Virus record (IMG/VR): IMGVR_UViG_3300046660_000488
Span: 186,001-250,000 of that record
Origin: a virus
Reading direction: 5' to 3' (one strand)
DNA length: 64,000 nt
Part shown: positions 15,170 to 25,800 of the stretch, piece after piece
Layout: each line of letters starts with the position of its first letter
Position numbering within the stretch: the first letter of the stretch is position 1
The notes under the pieces: model-generated
What the model saw: only the letters and a program-made list of their open reading frames with translations
Told to the model about the DNA's origin: nothing
Databases searched by the model: none
Program-made: the position numbers and the translations under genes

Positions 15170-15478
15170 ATGGCAAGCTCTCATATCTTCGAAGCACTGA
15201 CGAACGTCCACGAGGACAATTTCGGATGGGTGCGTAAGCTGACCGGTACGCAGCCGAAGGAACAGCCTGCCGTCATCGTGGACAAGTCCGCGACCAAGAT
15301 TCGCCTGAAGGTCGGCGGCAATCGCTACTACACGATCACGCGGTCAGCCGACATCTTGAACCCCCGCACCAAACAACTCTCGTATCTGTGGACGGCGCGC
15401 ACGGATGACGGCAAGCCGCTGGGCATCGAGCACAGCGATCCGGCGGAAGTCATCAAGCGTCTGAAAATGCGGGGATGA
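15170..15478 (+). CDS. Unknown late protein, predicted leaderless
   Basis: 102 aa. Beta-rich centre (AVIVDKSATKIRLKVGGNRYYTITR) and a basic C-terminus. The late promoter core lies 6 nt upstream and no Shine-Dalgarno sequence is present. Its stop directly abuts the tRNA 3' end on the other strand. Not recognised. Confidence 0.65.
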   Translation: MASSHIFEALTNVHEDNFGWVRKLTGTQPKEQPAVIVDKSATKIRLKVGGNRYYTITRSADILNPRTKQLSYLWTARTDDGKPLGIEHSDPAEVIKRLKMRG

Positions 15479-15553
15479 TGGTAGACACGACAGGGATTGA
15501 ACCTGTGACCCCTACCATGTCAAGGTAGTGCTCTACCGCTGAGCTACGTGTCC
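15479..15553 (-). tRNA. tRNA-Val (anticodon GAC), CCA encoded
   Basis: The minus strand folds as a 75-nt cloverleaf. Acceptor GGACACG/CGTGTCT has a G-U first pair. The D arm is GCTC/GAGC, the anticodon stem CTACC/GGTAG with loop TTGACAT, and the T arm ACAGG-TTCAATC-CCTGT. The discriminator is A and CCA is encoded. GAC reads GUC and GUU codons, which would suit a GC-rich phage. A late promoter core starts 11 nt upstream. Confidence 0.95.
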
Positions 15554-15563
15554 ACGCCGCATC

Positions 15564-15569
15564 TATTTA
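15564..15569 (-). promoter_or_regulatory. T4-type late promoter core of the tRNA gene
   Basis: Minus-strand CTAAATAG. The predicted start lies about 5 nt before the mature tRNA 5' end. Confidence 0.5.
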
Positions 15570-15579
15570 GCACCGAAAA

Positions 15580-15891
15580 TTATTGGTGCAAGCGCAGGTC
15601 AAGCTCGGCGGCCATGGCTCGTACCTGACCACCAATCCACCCAATGATCAGACGTCGGATTTCCGTTTTCCACGGCGGGTTTTGGCATTTCTTCCACCGG
15701 ACAATGGTTGTGCGGTGGACATTGAAATGCTTTGCCAACGCCACCGCGTCAACTTGATGGATGTCAATACCATGCTGGACGATCATCCCAAATTCGACGG
15801 CGTCGAGCGCGCACGGCTGCGTGAGGCAATCGGCGAACGCGAGAAGACTGTCGCGTCGCGCGGCCAGCAATGCGATTTCGAGTGCGCTCAT
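15580..15891 (-). CDS. Helix-turn-helix protein
   Basis: 103 aa from ATG 15891, which overlaps the stop of the membrane gene upstream. Residues 49-68 (AVALAKHFNVHRTTIVRWKK) form a helix-turn-helix typical of small DNA-binding regulators. The N-terminal helix (IALLAARRDSLLAFADCL) may be for dimerisation. Its target is unknown; the operator-like sites in this window are candidates only. Confidence 0.6.
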   Translation of the reverse strand: MSALEIALLAARRDSLLAFADCLTQPCALDAVEFGMIVQHGIDIHQVDAVALAKHFNVHRTTIVRWKKCQNPPWKTEIRRLIIGWIGGQVRAMAAELDLRLHQ

Positions 15892-16427
15892 CGGAAATTC
15901 AATACCGCGCTGATGGTTGCTATCCGGGGCATTTGCACCCGGCGCCATGCGTTGTCCAGCGTCTTCCCGGCCAACATCCATTTGGTGCGCGGGATATAGA
16001 GGCCCATCAGGTTGGCGAGGTTCTGAGACGCGAAAATCAGGTTCAGGGTCAGGTGGTAATTGTGTTTGCTCATGATCATTCCACCACTGGCCATGTAGGG
16101 CAGATGGAACAGCATCTGGAAAATGGTGCTGGCGATCAGGTAATTGAACCAGAGGTGCACGCTCTTGTACGTCGCCTTGATCATGACCAAGACGGTCAAC
16201 ATGACCACATCGAGATATGGGAATGAGAGATCGCCTATCGTGGGGATAGCCACATGCACGTAGGTGAGGTTGGACCACACCCACGACAGAACGAGCGTCA
16301 ACGCCACAGCGAACTGGGCGCCGACGACCTTTCCACGCCGGAATCGTGAGATTCCCGACGCTATCAGCACTGAGGTGCACAGCGCGCCATAACCGAGCGC
16401 GATCAAACCGAACTTAGGTGAAAGCAT
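15888..16427 (-). CDS. Polytopic membrane protein
   Basis: 179 aa with about five or six hydrophobic segments (roughly residues 5-25, 35-52, 57-75, 75-95, 93-112, 127-146) separated by short basic or polar loops. No transporter or holin family recognised. It lies between an 86-aa gene and the HTH gene on the minus strand and is translationally coupled to the HTH gene. Confidence 0.65.
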   Translation of the reverse strand: MLSPKFGLIALGYGALCTSVLIASGISRFRRGKVVGAQFAVALTLVLSWVWSNLTYVHVAIPTIGDLSFPYLDVVMLTVLVMIKATYKSVHLWFNYLIASTIFQMLFHLPYMASGGMIMSKHNYHLTLNLIFASQNLANLMGLYIPRTKWMLAGKTLDNAWRRVQMPRIATISAVLNFR

Positions 16428-16444
16428 CGCCCCCGCGTTGCCGG

Positions 16445-16705
16445 TTACCCGTCTTTTTCAGTGCCACCCGACAAAGTGGATGGCGGAACACCGAAGAAAC
16501 CGGCGAGAGCAACCGCGCTCCCGTTCAGATAGTTGTGGTGTACCAATTTCAACCGTTGCAGTCGAGTCTTTTCTGGAGAGTCAGGCAAAGCGTTGATCGC
16601 TTCACCCAGTTCCACAAGTTGGGACTTGGTCTGGGAGGCTCGTTCGGCGGCCAGTTGAATCGCGGCGGCGGTGATGGACTGGATGTTGGGGGCGTTATCA
16701 CTCAT
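16445..16705 (-). CDS. Small helical protein
   Basis: 86 aa with AGAGG 9 nt upstream of the ATG. Mostly helical (IQLAAERASQTKSQLVELGEAINAL). A C-terminal FFGVPPSTLSGG resembles a short HTH turn but is too short to assign. First gene of the minus-strand group leading to the membrane and HTH genes. Confidence 0.6.
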   Translation of the reverse strand: MSDNAPNIQSITAAAIQLAAERASQTKSQLVELGEAINALPDSPEKTRLQRLKLVHHNYLNGSAVALAGFFGVPPSTLSGGTEKDG

Positions 16706-16796
16706 CAGTACTTTCCTCTGCGATCCTAACGATCACAGAAACGACCATATCAGTGCTCGATGAACATGGTAAAGCTTCATTAACCAAGTTATCCAC

Positions 16797-16827
16797 AAGA
16801 AAAAGCCCCGGCTTTTCGACCGGGGCT
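16797..16827 (-). terminator. Rho-independent terminator of the giant fibre gene
   Basis: Minus strand: AGCCCCGG, 8-nt loop, CCGGGGCT, then a T-run interrupted by one C. It lies just after the stop of the 3591-codon gene. Confidence 0.85.
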
Positions 16828-16835
16828 CTTCGCAG

Positions 16836-19800
16836 TTAGCCCCTCGGGAAGGGCTTATTCGGCGGGGTGAAATTCGCCGTGTAACGAGCGACCCCCTTGG
16901 TGTAGCGGAAATCGTTGATCTGACCGATGTGGCTGTTGCCAGCCGCTTGGGTCTCATAACCACCGACCGTCAGGCGTTTCGTACCGGCCGCCAGCGTTCC
17001 AGTGAAACTGGAGTTCGTGGCGAACTGTGTACCGTTCATGTAGAAACGGCTGACGCCCGAGGCTCGGGTCCAAGCCATGTGAACCCATTGATCCTTCGGG
17101 AAGGTGACACCGCCAAGCGCGACCGAACCACCACCGACGTACAGGGTGATGACACCAGTCGCCGTCGTGTAGAAGATCGTGTCATTGGCCGTGCCAGCGT
17201 TGTAGGCGCCGAAGAAATTGTCGAAGCCGCCCGTGCCGTAGGCCGTCTTATAGAACCATCCTTCCATGGTGAAATCGCCGGATGCCGCCAGAGCGCCGTC
17301 CGTGTTGTCGATGTACATGAACTGGTTGACCAAGGACGTGAGCGACGACGATCCCCACTTTCCGCGAACCGTCGTGATGGTCGAGGCGGTGGTGATCGTG
17401 CGGCCAGACTTCAGTTCGACCGGAGCCGAACCCTGCGCGCCCGTGAGAGGCAACAGGACCATGGTGTTGGCATAGTACGGATCGACCGGGGTCGAGCCCA
17501 CGTATTCGACAGCGAACGTCTGGTCGGCGGTGTAATCACCAACCGAGGCGCGGACGACGATGTTGCTCGTCGCCGAAGCCACGCCCGTGTTCGCGAACGA
17601 ACCGGTGAGCGTGCCATTGCTGTTGAACGTGACGCCGCTCGGGAGCGTGCCCGACACCAGCGAGTAGACCGGCGTTGCCTGCGACGGCGAGGTCGCAACG
17701 ACCGCCGCCGTGTTCAGAACCGTGTTGGCATAACCAGCCGCGACCGTGGCGTTAGCAGCGGTCGTAAACGTCGGCGCGGCCAGACCGCCAATCGCGTCCG
17801 GCGGGGTGAAGGTCGCGGTGTAGCGAGCCTGACCCACCGTCATGCGGAAATCGTCGATGTAGCCGTTGAACTGGTAGCCGTGGGTCGAGTCCGTCGTGTA
17901 CGGGTAGAGGCCCAGCGTGATCGCGTCGGAATTGACGTTGAACGGGATCGCTCCGGCCGCTGTCGTCGATCCAACTTGGACACCGTTCAGCCACAGGGTG
18001 AAGGTCGTGCCACGACGTTGCAGAGCAATGTGATGCCACGTTCCCGTCGTGATCGGCAGGCCGAAGACGCCGTTCAATTGGAACACGTATCCGCTGGCGT
18101 CGGCGTTCTGACCACGGAATTCGACGGCCGTGATCGTGTTCGCATTACCAGCACCGATGGTTCCACCGTAATAGTAGAACTGGATCGCCTTACCGGCATT
18201 GCCGCCGCTGTTCGTGCCAATCGAAATGATCTCGCTCAGCCAACCATCCGCCGTCGCGACCAGAGCCGTGATGTTGGACTTGAACTCGATGGTCCAATCC
18301 TTCGTGCCGAGGTTGAATGCCGCCGGGAGACCGCTCGAACGGATGTAGTTGGTCAGGACGTTCTGGGCGCCGGTGACGCTCAGAGCGCCGGTGTTCAGCG
18401 GCGTGGACTTTGCAGTGCTGTATCCCCCGTTGCCCGAACCCGCCCACGTGATCAGACCCATGGAATCGGTCAGGGTCGGGTTGGCGCGCAGCACCGACAA
18501 CGTGTTGGCGATGAACGGATCGGCTTCGTTGGTGATCGACAGCGTGGCGTCGCGGGTGAAGCCCGTGGCCACGGCCGTGATGGTCGAGTTGGCCGTAGAG
18601 TTGGCAATCGACGTCGCACCAAAGAGCAGACCAGAGTTGCTGATCGACAGACCCGCAGGCAGAGCGCCAGCGGTCACCGTGTAGGTGGTGGCAGGAGGAG
18701 CCGACAGCGGCAGGAGCACCGATGCGTTCGCCGACGTGCGATAGGTCATCGCATTGTTCGTCCACGTCGGAACCGGGTTGCCCATCGACGGGAACGGCGC
18801 GGACGGCGGTGTGAAAGTTGCCGAATAACGGGCTGTTCCAACCGTGATGCGCGGCTCATCCATGTAACCGTACATGTTGTACTGGAAGCCGTTGATCGAC
18901 GTGCCACCAAGGAACAAGGTTGAAGTCGCCTGTGCTTGGAGTGCGGCCGAACCGATAGCCGTGTTGGCAACCGGGGTCAGCTTCACACCGTTGACGAAGA
19001 AATTGATGACCGTTCCTTCGCGCGTGACAGCAACGTGGTTCCACGTGTTCAGCGTGAAATTGGCTCCCATCGCCGCGTAGTAATCGGCGATGACGCCACC
19101 CGACGTGTTGTACGCACGGAACTTGATGTTCGTCGGCGTGGTCGCGTTGGAACCTTGGATGCCAACGTTCCACGAGTGCGTCTGGTTGTTCGTCACATCC
19201 GGCGCCACGTAGGCCATCAGCGTGGACAAGAAAATGTCGTAGGTGCTGACGTTCGACAGGTTCACCCAGCTTTCGATGGTGAAATTGCTGCTTCCGATGA
19301 CCACAGAGTTGGCCTGCGTGCGAGCAAGGTTCCCCGAGTTCCAGTCGTTGGTGTTGAAGAAGAGCGCCGTGTTGCCGAATTTCGACGACGCAGCGCTGAT
19401 TTTCGCGTTGCCAAGATAGATCGTGTTACGACCCGTCGTGTCCGTGGCGTAAGTCACCACGTTGGCTTGAGCATCGGCGTGGTACAGGAACGCGACGTTC
19501 GAGAAATTCTGGTCGAATTCGGCCAGCGTCGTGTAGGTGTAGCTCTTGGTTTTCGACCGACCGGACGTGTCCGTCGCCTTGATGACGAAGGTGTTGTCGG
19601 TGTTGGTCGAGACGTCGGCGAGAACGCCCGAGACTGTACCGGCGTTGGTCAGCACCGTGTTGCCCGGCAGAGTTCCGGACATCAACGTGTAGGTATTTAC
19701 CGCAGCGCCGTTCGCCACGGCGGTGACCGGGATGGCGACGTTGGCGGTCTTGTAGAATGCACCCAGTGATTGGGTCTTGGTCGTGAACGACGGGCCGTTG

Positions 19801-22800
19801 TCTTGGAAATTACCGAAGGCGGCAGTCGGCGGCGTGAAGGGTTCGACGTAACGAGCAACGCCCGGCGTAACGCGCATTTCGTCCATGTAGCCGTTGAACG
19901 CGCCTTGGAAGTTGTTGATGTTGATCGAGCCGTACTGCATGAACGTCTGGCCTGCGATCATCGGCTGCACGAAGCCAGCCGGAAGCTGCAAGGTCGCGAC
20001 CATGTTGCCGTCGATGAATGCGGTCAGGCTGTCACCCTTGCGAACCAAGGCGAAGTGGTGCCATGCGTTCAGCGACACAGCCGGGATCGGAGCACCAAAT
20101 TGCGCGCCGGGGACCAGCGGGCCGGTGTCGGTCGCGTAGCGGGTCTGGATTGTCAGGTAATCCATCGCCGGTGACGTGTTACCGATGAAGATACCCAAGT
20201 GGTTGCCGATGTTGTTCGACGTATTGCCGTTCGTCAGGTTGAGCAAGCAAGAAGCATAGCCCCCGTTGCTATGGGTCGTCAGACCGGACGAATAGAAGAA
20301 CAGTTCGAACGTGTAGTCGTTGGTTCCGAGCGTCGGCATCAAACCCGTACGAACGATGGAGTCCACCGCGCCGTTGAACTTGATCGAAGACGAACCAAAC
20401 TTGGCCTGCTCCGTGCTGATGACCGCTTGCGATCCTAGCGTGTACGTCGGGAAGACGTAGCCGTTATCGGTCAGGTCTTCGGCATGGATGAGCGACGCAA
20501 CATTGGAGTAATAGACGTCACCCGTCGTACCCAGAAGACGATAAGTCCGCGACGGGGTGGTGCGACCATATTGGTCGGTCGCCGAAACCGCGACGTTGGC
20601 GTACACGCCATCCGCCGGACCGGGGCCGGTTACCAGACCATTTGCGGCGGCGGTGTAGCCGTTGGAGACCGTATAGCTGACGGTAGCGTTGCCGAACGTC
20701 GTCGCCGGAGTGGCCAACGCGATAGCAGCATCCGCCTCAACGTTTGCAGTCGTCGCAGCCGTGAAGTACGGTTGGAAGAAGCTCTCCCAAACCGGCGTGA
20801 AGTTTTCGGTGTACTTGGCGATTGACCAGATGTTCAACGAGCGAACATAGGTGTTCATCAGGTTGTTGACCGAACCGGTGTTGCCGTTGTCGTACGCACC
20901 CAGCGTCAGGTTCTGCGAATCAAAATACGTCGAGGCCGGGGTAACCACGGTAACCGTCGCGGTCAGTGTGCCGTTGAGGTACATCCGCATCGTCGTGCCG
21001 ATCTTCACCACAGCAAGGTGGGTCCACACGTTGAGCGTGGTCGCACCGATCTGGCCGGTCGATCCGTTGTACGACCAATTCCACGTGTTCGTTCCCGGTG
21101 CGTAGACGATGTTGAAGCGTTCTTGAGTCGTGCCGACGTTGATCAGGATGCGAACCGTGGTGGTCCCCGGCGTTGCCGTGGCGTAGACCCACGTTTCGGC
21201 CGTGAAATCACCGACCAGTGCGCGAATGCTTGTCGTACCCGAGGTGAATTTAGCGACCGCCGCGTTGAAGTAAGCACAGGTTTCCCCCGGATAACCCGGC
21301 GCCACAGCCATGAGCGGGCCAGCGGCGTAGGTGATCGGAGCGACCGTGCCGACTTCCGGCGTTAGGGTCGTGTAGGCCACGCCGGTGTTGGCGTTGTTCA
21401 GACGCCACGACAGTGACAGCGCGTTGGCGGTGGTCAGGGTCGGGGCGACACTGAAGGTGCGGGCCGGGGTCTTGTTGCCGTTGCCGTCCGTCGCAATAGC
21501 ATCGAACGACACGGCCGTGGCAGTGTAGGTCGGATACGAACCGGTGATCACACCGTTGCTCAGCAGGCTCAGGTCGCCGGGCAGGGTCGAGTAGGACGCC
21601 AGTGCATAGGTGAGGTGACCGGTCGCATACGGATCGGTCGAGACGAGAGCCACGTTGCTGACGGCCGACTTTTCGTTTCCGCTGGAAACGACACCCGAAA
21701 GCGTCGTCCACTTCGGCAGGCTCGGCGACGAGACCGGAACGTCGTAGCTCGCGCCGGAATAACGCGCAGCATTGGTCAGACGGACTTCGTCGATGTAGCC
21801 GTTCAGACCACGGTGGGTCGCCGTGGCGTCACCGTTGATCAGCAGCGGCGTCGTCAGGTTCTGACGGGTGTACTGCGACGTGGCGACGCGAACGCCATCC
21901 ATGTAGAAAGTCAGGTTCGAAGCGCTGTCGCCGACGATGGCGATGTGATGCCATTCATTCAGCGACACGGCGTTGGCCGAAGCCGCCGTGACCGTCGATC
22001 CGCCCGTGCCCGTGTAGTAGACAACACCTTCCATCTTGCGGTCCGATCCGCGAACGCGCATCGCGAAATTGACCGAAGCATCGGCGTTTTTCTTCAGGAG
22101 GACAGTCGAGTTAGCCGTCTGAGAGGACGTCTGGTAGAACCATCCTTCAACCGTGAACGGGGCCGAGGTCGAGATCGAGTTGAAGGCATAGTTGCCCGAG
22201 GTCGAAGGAAGCGACAGGGCGACCGTGTTGGCGACCGCCAGTGCAGCGTTGCCGAACTTCGAGAAAGACGTGCTCGGAACAACCGAACCGCCCAGTTGTT
22301 GGGTCGGAATGGCGTAGTAATCTTGCAGCGGCATCTGCATTGCAGCAGTCGGGACGGTGATCGTCGCACCCGAATAACGAGCTTGCCCGACAGTCACGCG
22401 GAAGTCGTCGAAGTTGCCGACGTAGGCGTTGTTCGCGACACCACCGGCGCCGAACAGGAAGCCCGACGCTTCGGTCAGGTTGTAGCCCGGAACCTGCGTG
22501 GTGAACGAGCGCGTGCCGTCGAGGTAGCCCGTGAAACCGGTCGCATCACCTTGGATGACGACGTGGTGCCAGTTGGTGTCCGCGACGGTGCCCATGGTCA
22601 TCGGGATGCCAACGCCATACTTGATGTTGAAGACATTTCCAGCCGAGAAATCGAACAGCAGCGAGTTGGCGGTCGCGCCGTTGCTGCCCAGCCATGCCAG
22701 TCCTTCGTACAGACCGATGCGCGAACGCTTGAACCAGAATTCAATGGTGAACGCTTGGGTGTTGATCGCGCCGTTCGGGAACGCCAAATTGGTGGTCGAG

Positions 22801-25800
22801 TTGAGGGCGATAGCCATGCTGGCCGTGCCGAACTTGATGTTGGTCGTGTCACGGCTGTGTCCCGAACCGGTCAGTTGGTTCGACGAGCCATAATTCAGCA
22901 AATCAGCGTCGGCGGGGATGAACGAAACGACGTTGGCCCAGTACTGATCAACCGTGTCGTCGTAGTGGCCCAGATAGGCGACGGCGTTGGAGTAATTGTC
23001 GCTGAAAGTCGTATCGCGCAGGACGGTGATGGCGAACGAACGGTCTGCGAAGTTGCCAACCGGGTCAGTGACGCGGACGTCGAACGGCGTTGTGGTATCC
23101 GCACCAACCGTCGTCGGAGCGCCACGGATGACGCCGTTCGAACCGTACAGCGTCATGCCGCTCGGAACGGTGGTCGAGTTGACCAGCGAATAAACCAGCG
23201 CACCATTTTCCGGATCGGTCGCCGACAGCGTGAACGTGCCGTTGACGCCTTCGGTGACGTTGCCCAGCGTTCCGGCCGGGGTGACCCAGACCGGCGGACG
23301 GTTGTCCAGAACGGTCAGCGAGAAGGTGCGAGCCGTGGACAGCGTGCCGTCCGAAGCATCGACCGTGAAGTTGTAGGCCGTGTTGGAGGCGACGTTCGGC
23401 AGAGCGCCGACGACCAGACCGTTAGAGCGCAGCGCCAGTGTGCCCGGCAGGGTCGAAGCGTTGAGGCTGTAGGTGACCGTCTTGCCTTGCGGATCGACGG
23501 CGAGCAGCGTGGTGCTGTAGCCCGTGTTTTCCAGACCGCTCGGCAGAGCGCCAGCGTTCGTGGTCCAGACCGGAGCCGTGTCCTTCTGCGAGGTGATCGT
23601 GAAGGTACGATCCGAGCGGATCGCGCCGTCGAAAGCGCCCAGCGTGAAGGTGTAGACGGTGTCGGTCGAGACAGTCGGCAGGTTGCCGCTCAGAACGCCG
23701 TTGGCGGCGTCGAAGGTAGCGCCGTCAGGAAAAGCGCCGGAGATCAGCGAGAGTGTGACGGGCGTGCCGTTCGGATCGGTGGCGACGAAGGTCTTGGAGA
23801 AAGCCGTGCCAGCCAGATCGGTCAGGACGTTGCCAGCAGCCGTCGTCCAGACCGGAGCCACGTTCAGTTGAACCGAGATCGAGAATGCACGATCCGTGGT
23901 CTTGTTGGTGAGCTTATCCTTGGCCGTGATGTAGAACGGATAGGTCGTGTCGTTGGTGACCGCCGGAAGCGTTCCGCTGATGACGCCGGTGTTGGCGTTC
24001 AGGGTCATGCCGCTCGGCAGGAATTCTCCGGTACGGACCGAGTACTCGATGGGGTGACCGTTGGCGACAGCGTTGACCGTGTAGGACTGCGCGGTTTGCT
24101 CCAGAGCCGAACCCAGCGAACCCGCAGCCGTGGTGAACGACGGCGCGGCCGAGAACATGACCGTGTAGCTGAAGCTACGCGACGAAGTGCGCTTGGAATC
24201 CGAGGCCGTGACCGTGAAATTGTAGTCGGTGTCGGTCGAGACCGTTCCAATCGTGCCCGAGATCAGGCCCGTGAACGGGTCCATGCTGAGGCCGCTCGGG
24301 AGCGAACCCGAGGTGATCGAAAGCGTGACCTGTTGGTTTTCCGGATCGGTGACAACCACCGTGTTAGAGACCACGGTTCCTTCGATGTACGTACCGAACG
24401 AACCGGCCGGGGTCGTGAAGACCGGGTCAAGGTTCTTCAGCACCGTGATGCTGAAGGTGCGCTGAACAACGTTGTTGCCGTCCGTGACTTCGAACGTGAA
24501 GGTATAGGTCGTGTCGGTGTAGGTGAGCGGAAGGAACGCACCGCCCGTGCTGATGTAATTGCCGCTGACGGACATGTTCGGCGGAAGCGTGCCGCTGACC
24601 ATGGTGTAGGTGAGCGGCAGGCCTTCCGGATCGGTCGCCACGACGCTGAAGCCAGCGGTGTAGCCCGAGAGGGCCGTGCCCAGCGAACCAGCAGGCGTGG
24701 TCCAAACCGGCGGAGCGTCGGTGGCCACGGACATGGTGAAGGCGCGGTCGGCATAATGGATGCCGTCCGAAGCACGAACCGTGAAATTGTAGGACGTCGT
24801 GGTCGTCACGTTCGGCGTCGTGCCGGTGATGACGCCAGCCGGGGTCATGCCCATACCAGTCGGCAGAGCGCCGCTGATGATGCTGTAGGTCATGACCTGA
24901 CCTTCGGAGTCAGCCGCCGACAGAGCGACCGAAACCGATTTGTTCTTGATGAAATTGCCCAGCGAACCGGCCGGAGTGATCCACGTCGGGGTGCTGTCGG
25001 CCAGCAGCGTGATGCTGAAAGGACGGTCGGCGCTCAGGACGCCATCGCTGGCGCGAATCGTGAAATTGTAGGACTGGCCTTCCTGAGACAGCGTCGTGAT
25101 CCGGCCGCCGATGCTGCCGTTGATCAGAGACAGACCAGTCGGGAGCGCGCCTGACACGACGCTGTAGGTCAGCGACTGGCCATTGGCATCCGTGGCGCTC
25201 AGATTGATGTTGACGGCTTCGTTGGTGCTGAAGCTACCCAGCGAACCGGAAGCCGTGACCCACACCGGAGCCACGTTCTTCTCGACGCGCATGGTGAAGT
25301 CTTGTGTGGCGTCCTTGATGCCGTTGAACGCCTTGATCGTGAAGGCGTAATCTTCAGCATCCGTGACCGCCGGGAACGAGCCACTGAGCAGGCCGCTCTT
25401 GGACATCGTGATGCCGACTGGCAGGACGCCGCTCTCCAGCGTGTAGATCATCGGACCATTGCCGACGCCGCTGGCTTCGAGTTGACGGCTGTAGGCCAGA
25501 CCTTCGATTTGCGTGCCGAGGCTCGGGTTCGTGATCCAGACCGGCGGCGAGTTGAACTTCGTGGTGATCGTGAAGGTGCGCGCCGTGCGGCTCGACTGGT
25601 TGTTCGAATTGTCGTCCGCGTACAGCATGAAGCTGGTCGTGACGTCGTTGTTCACCTTCGGAAGCGAACCGTTGATCACGCCCGTCGCCTGATTGAGCGA
25701 CAGACCCATCGGCAGGATGTTGCCCGGTGCGTTGTAGAAGGCAATCGGACGGCCTTCCGGATCATTCGCCGCGATGGTGGCGCTGAACGGCATGGTCTCG

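Noticed and set aside
21615-25154. Very long plus-strand open frame (1179 codons) antisense to the giant fibre, with others at 16929-18923 and 25302-27641
   Set aside because: The translations are Arg/Val/Asp-rich without domains. The sense strand encodes clear Ig-like and LamG-like repeats, and long antisense frames are expected opposite GC-biased codons.
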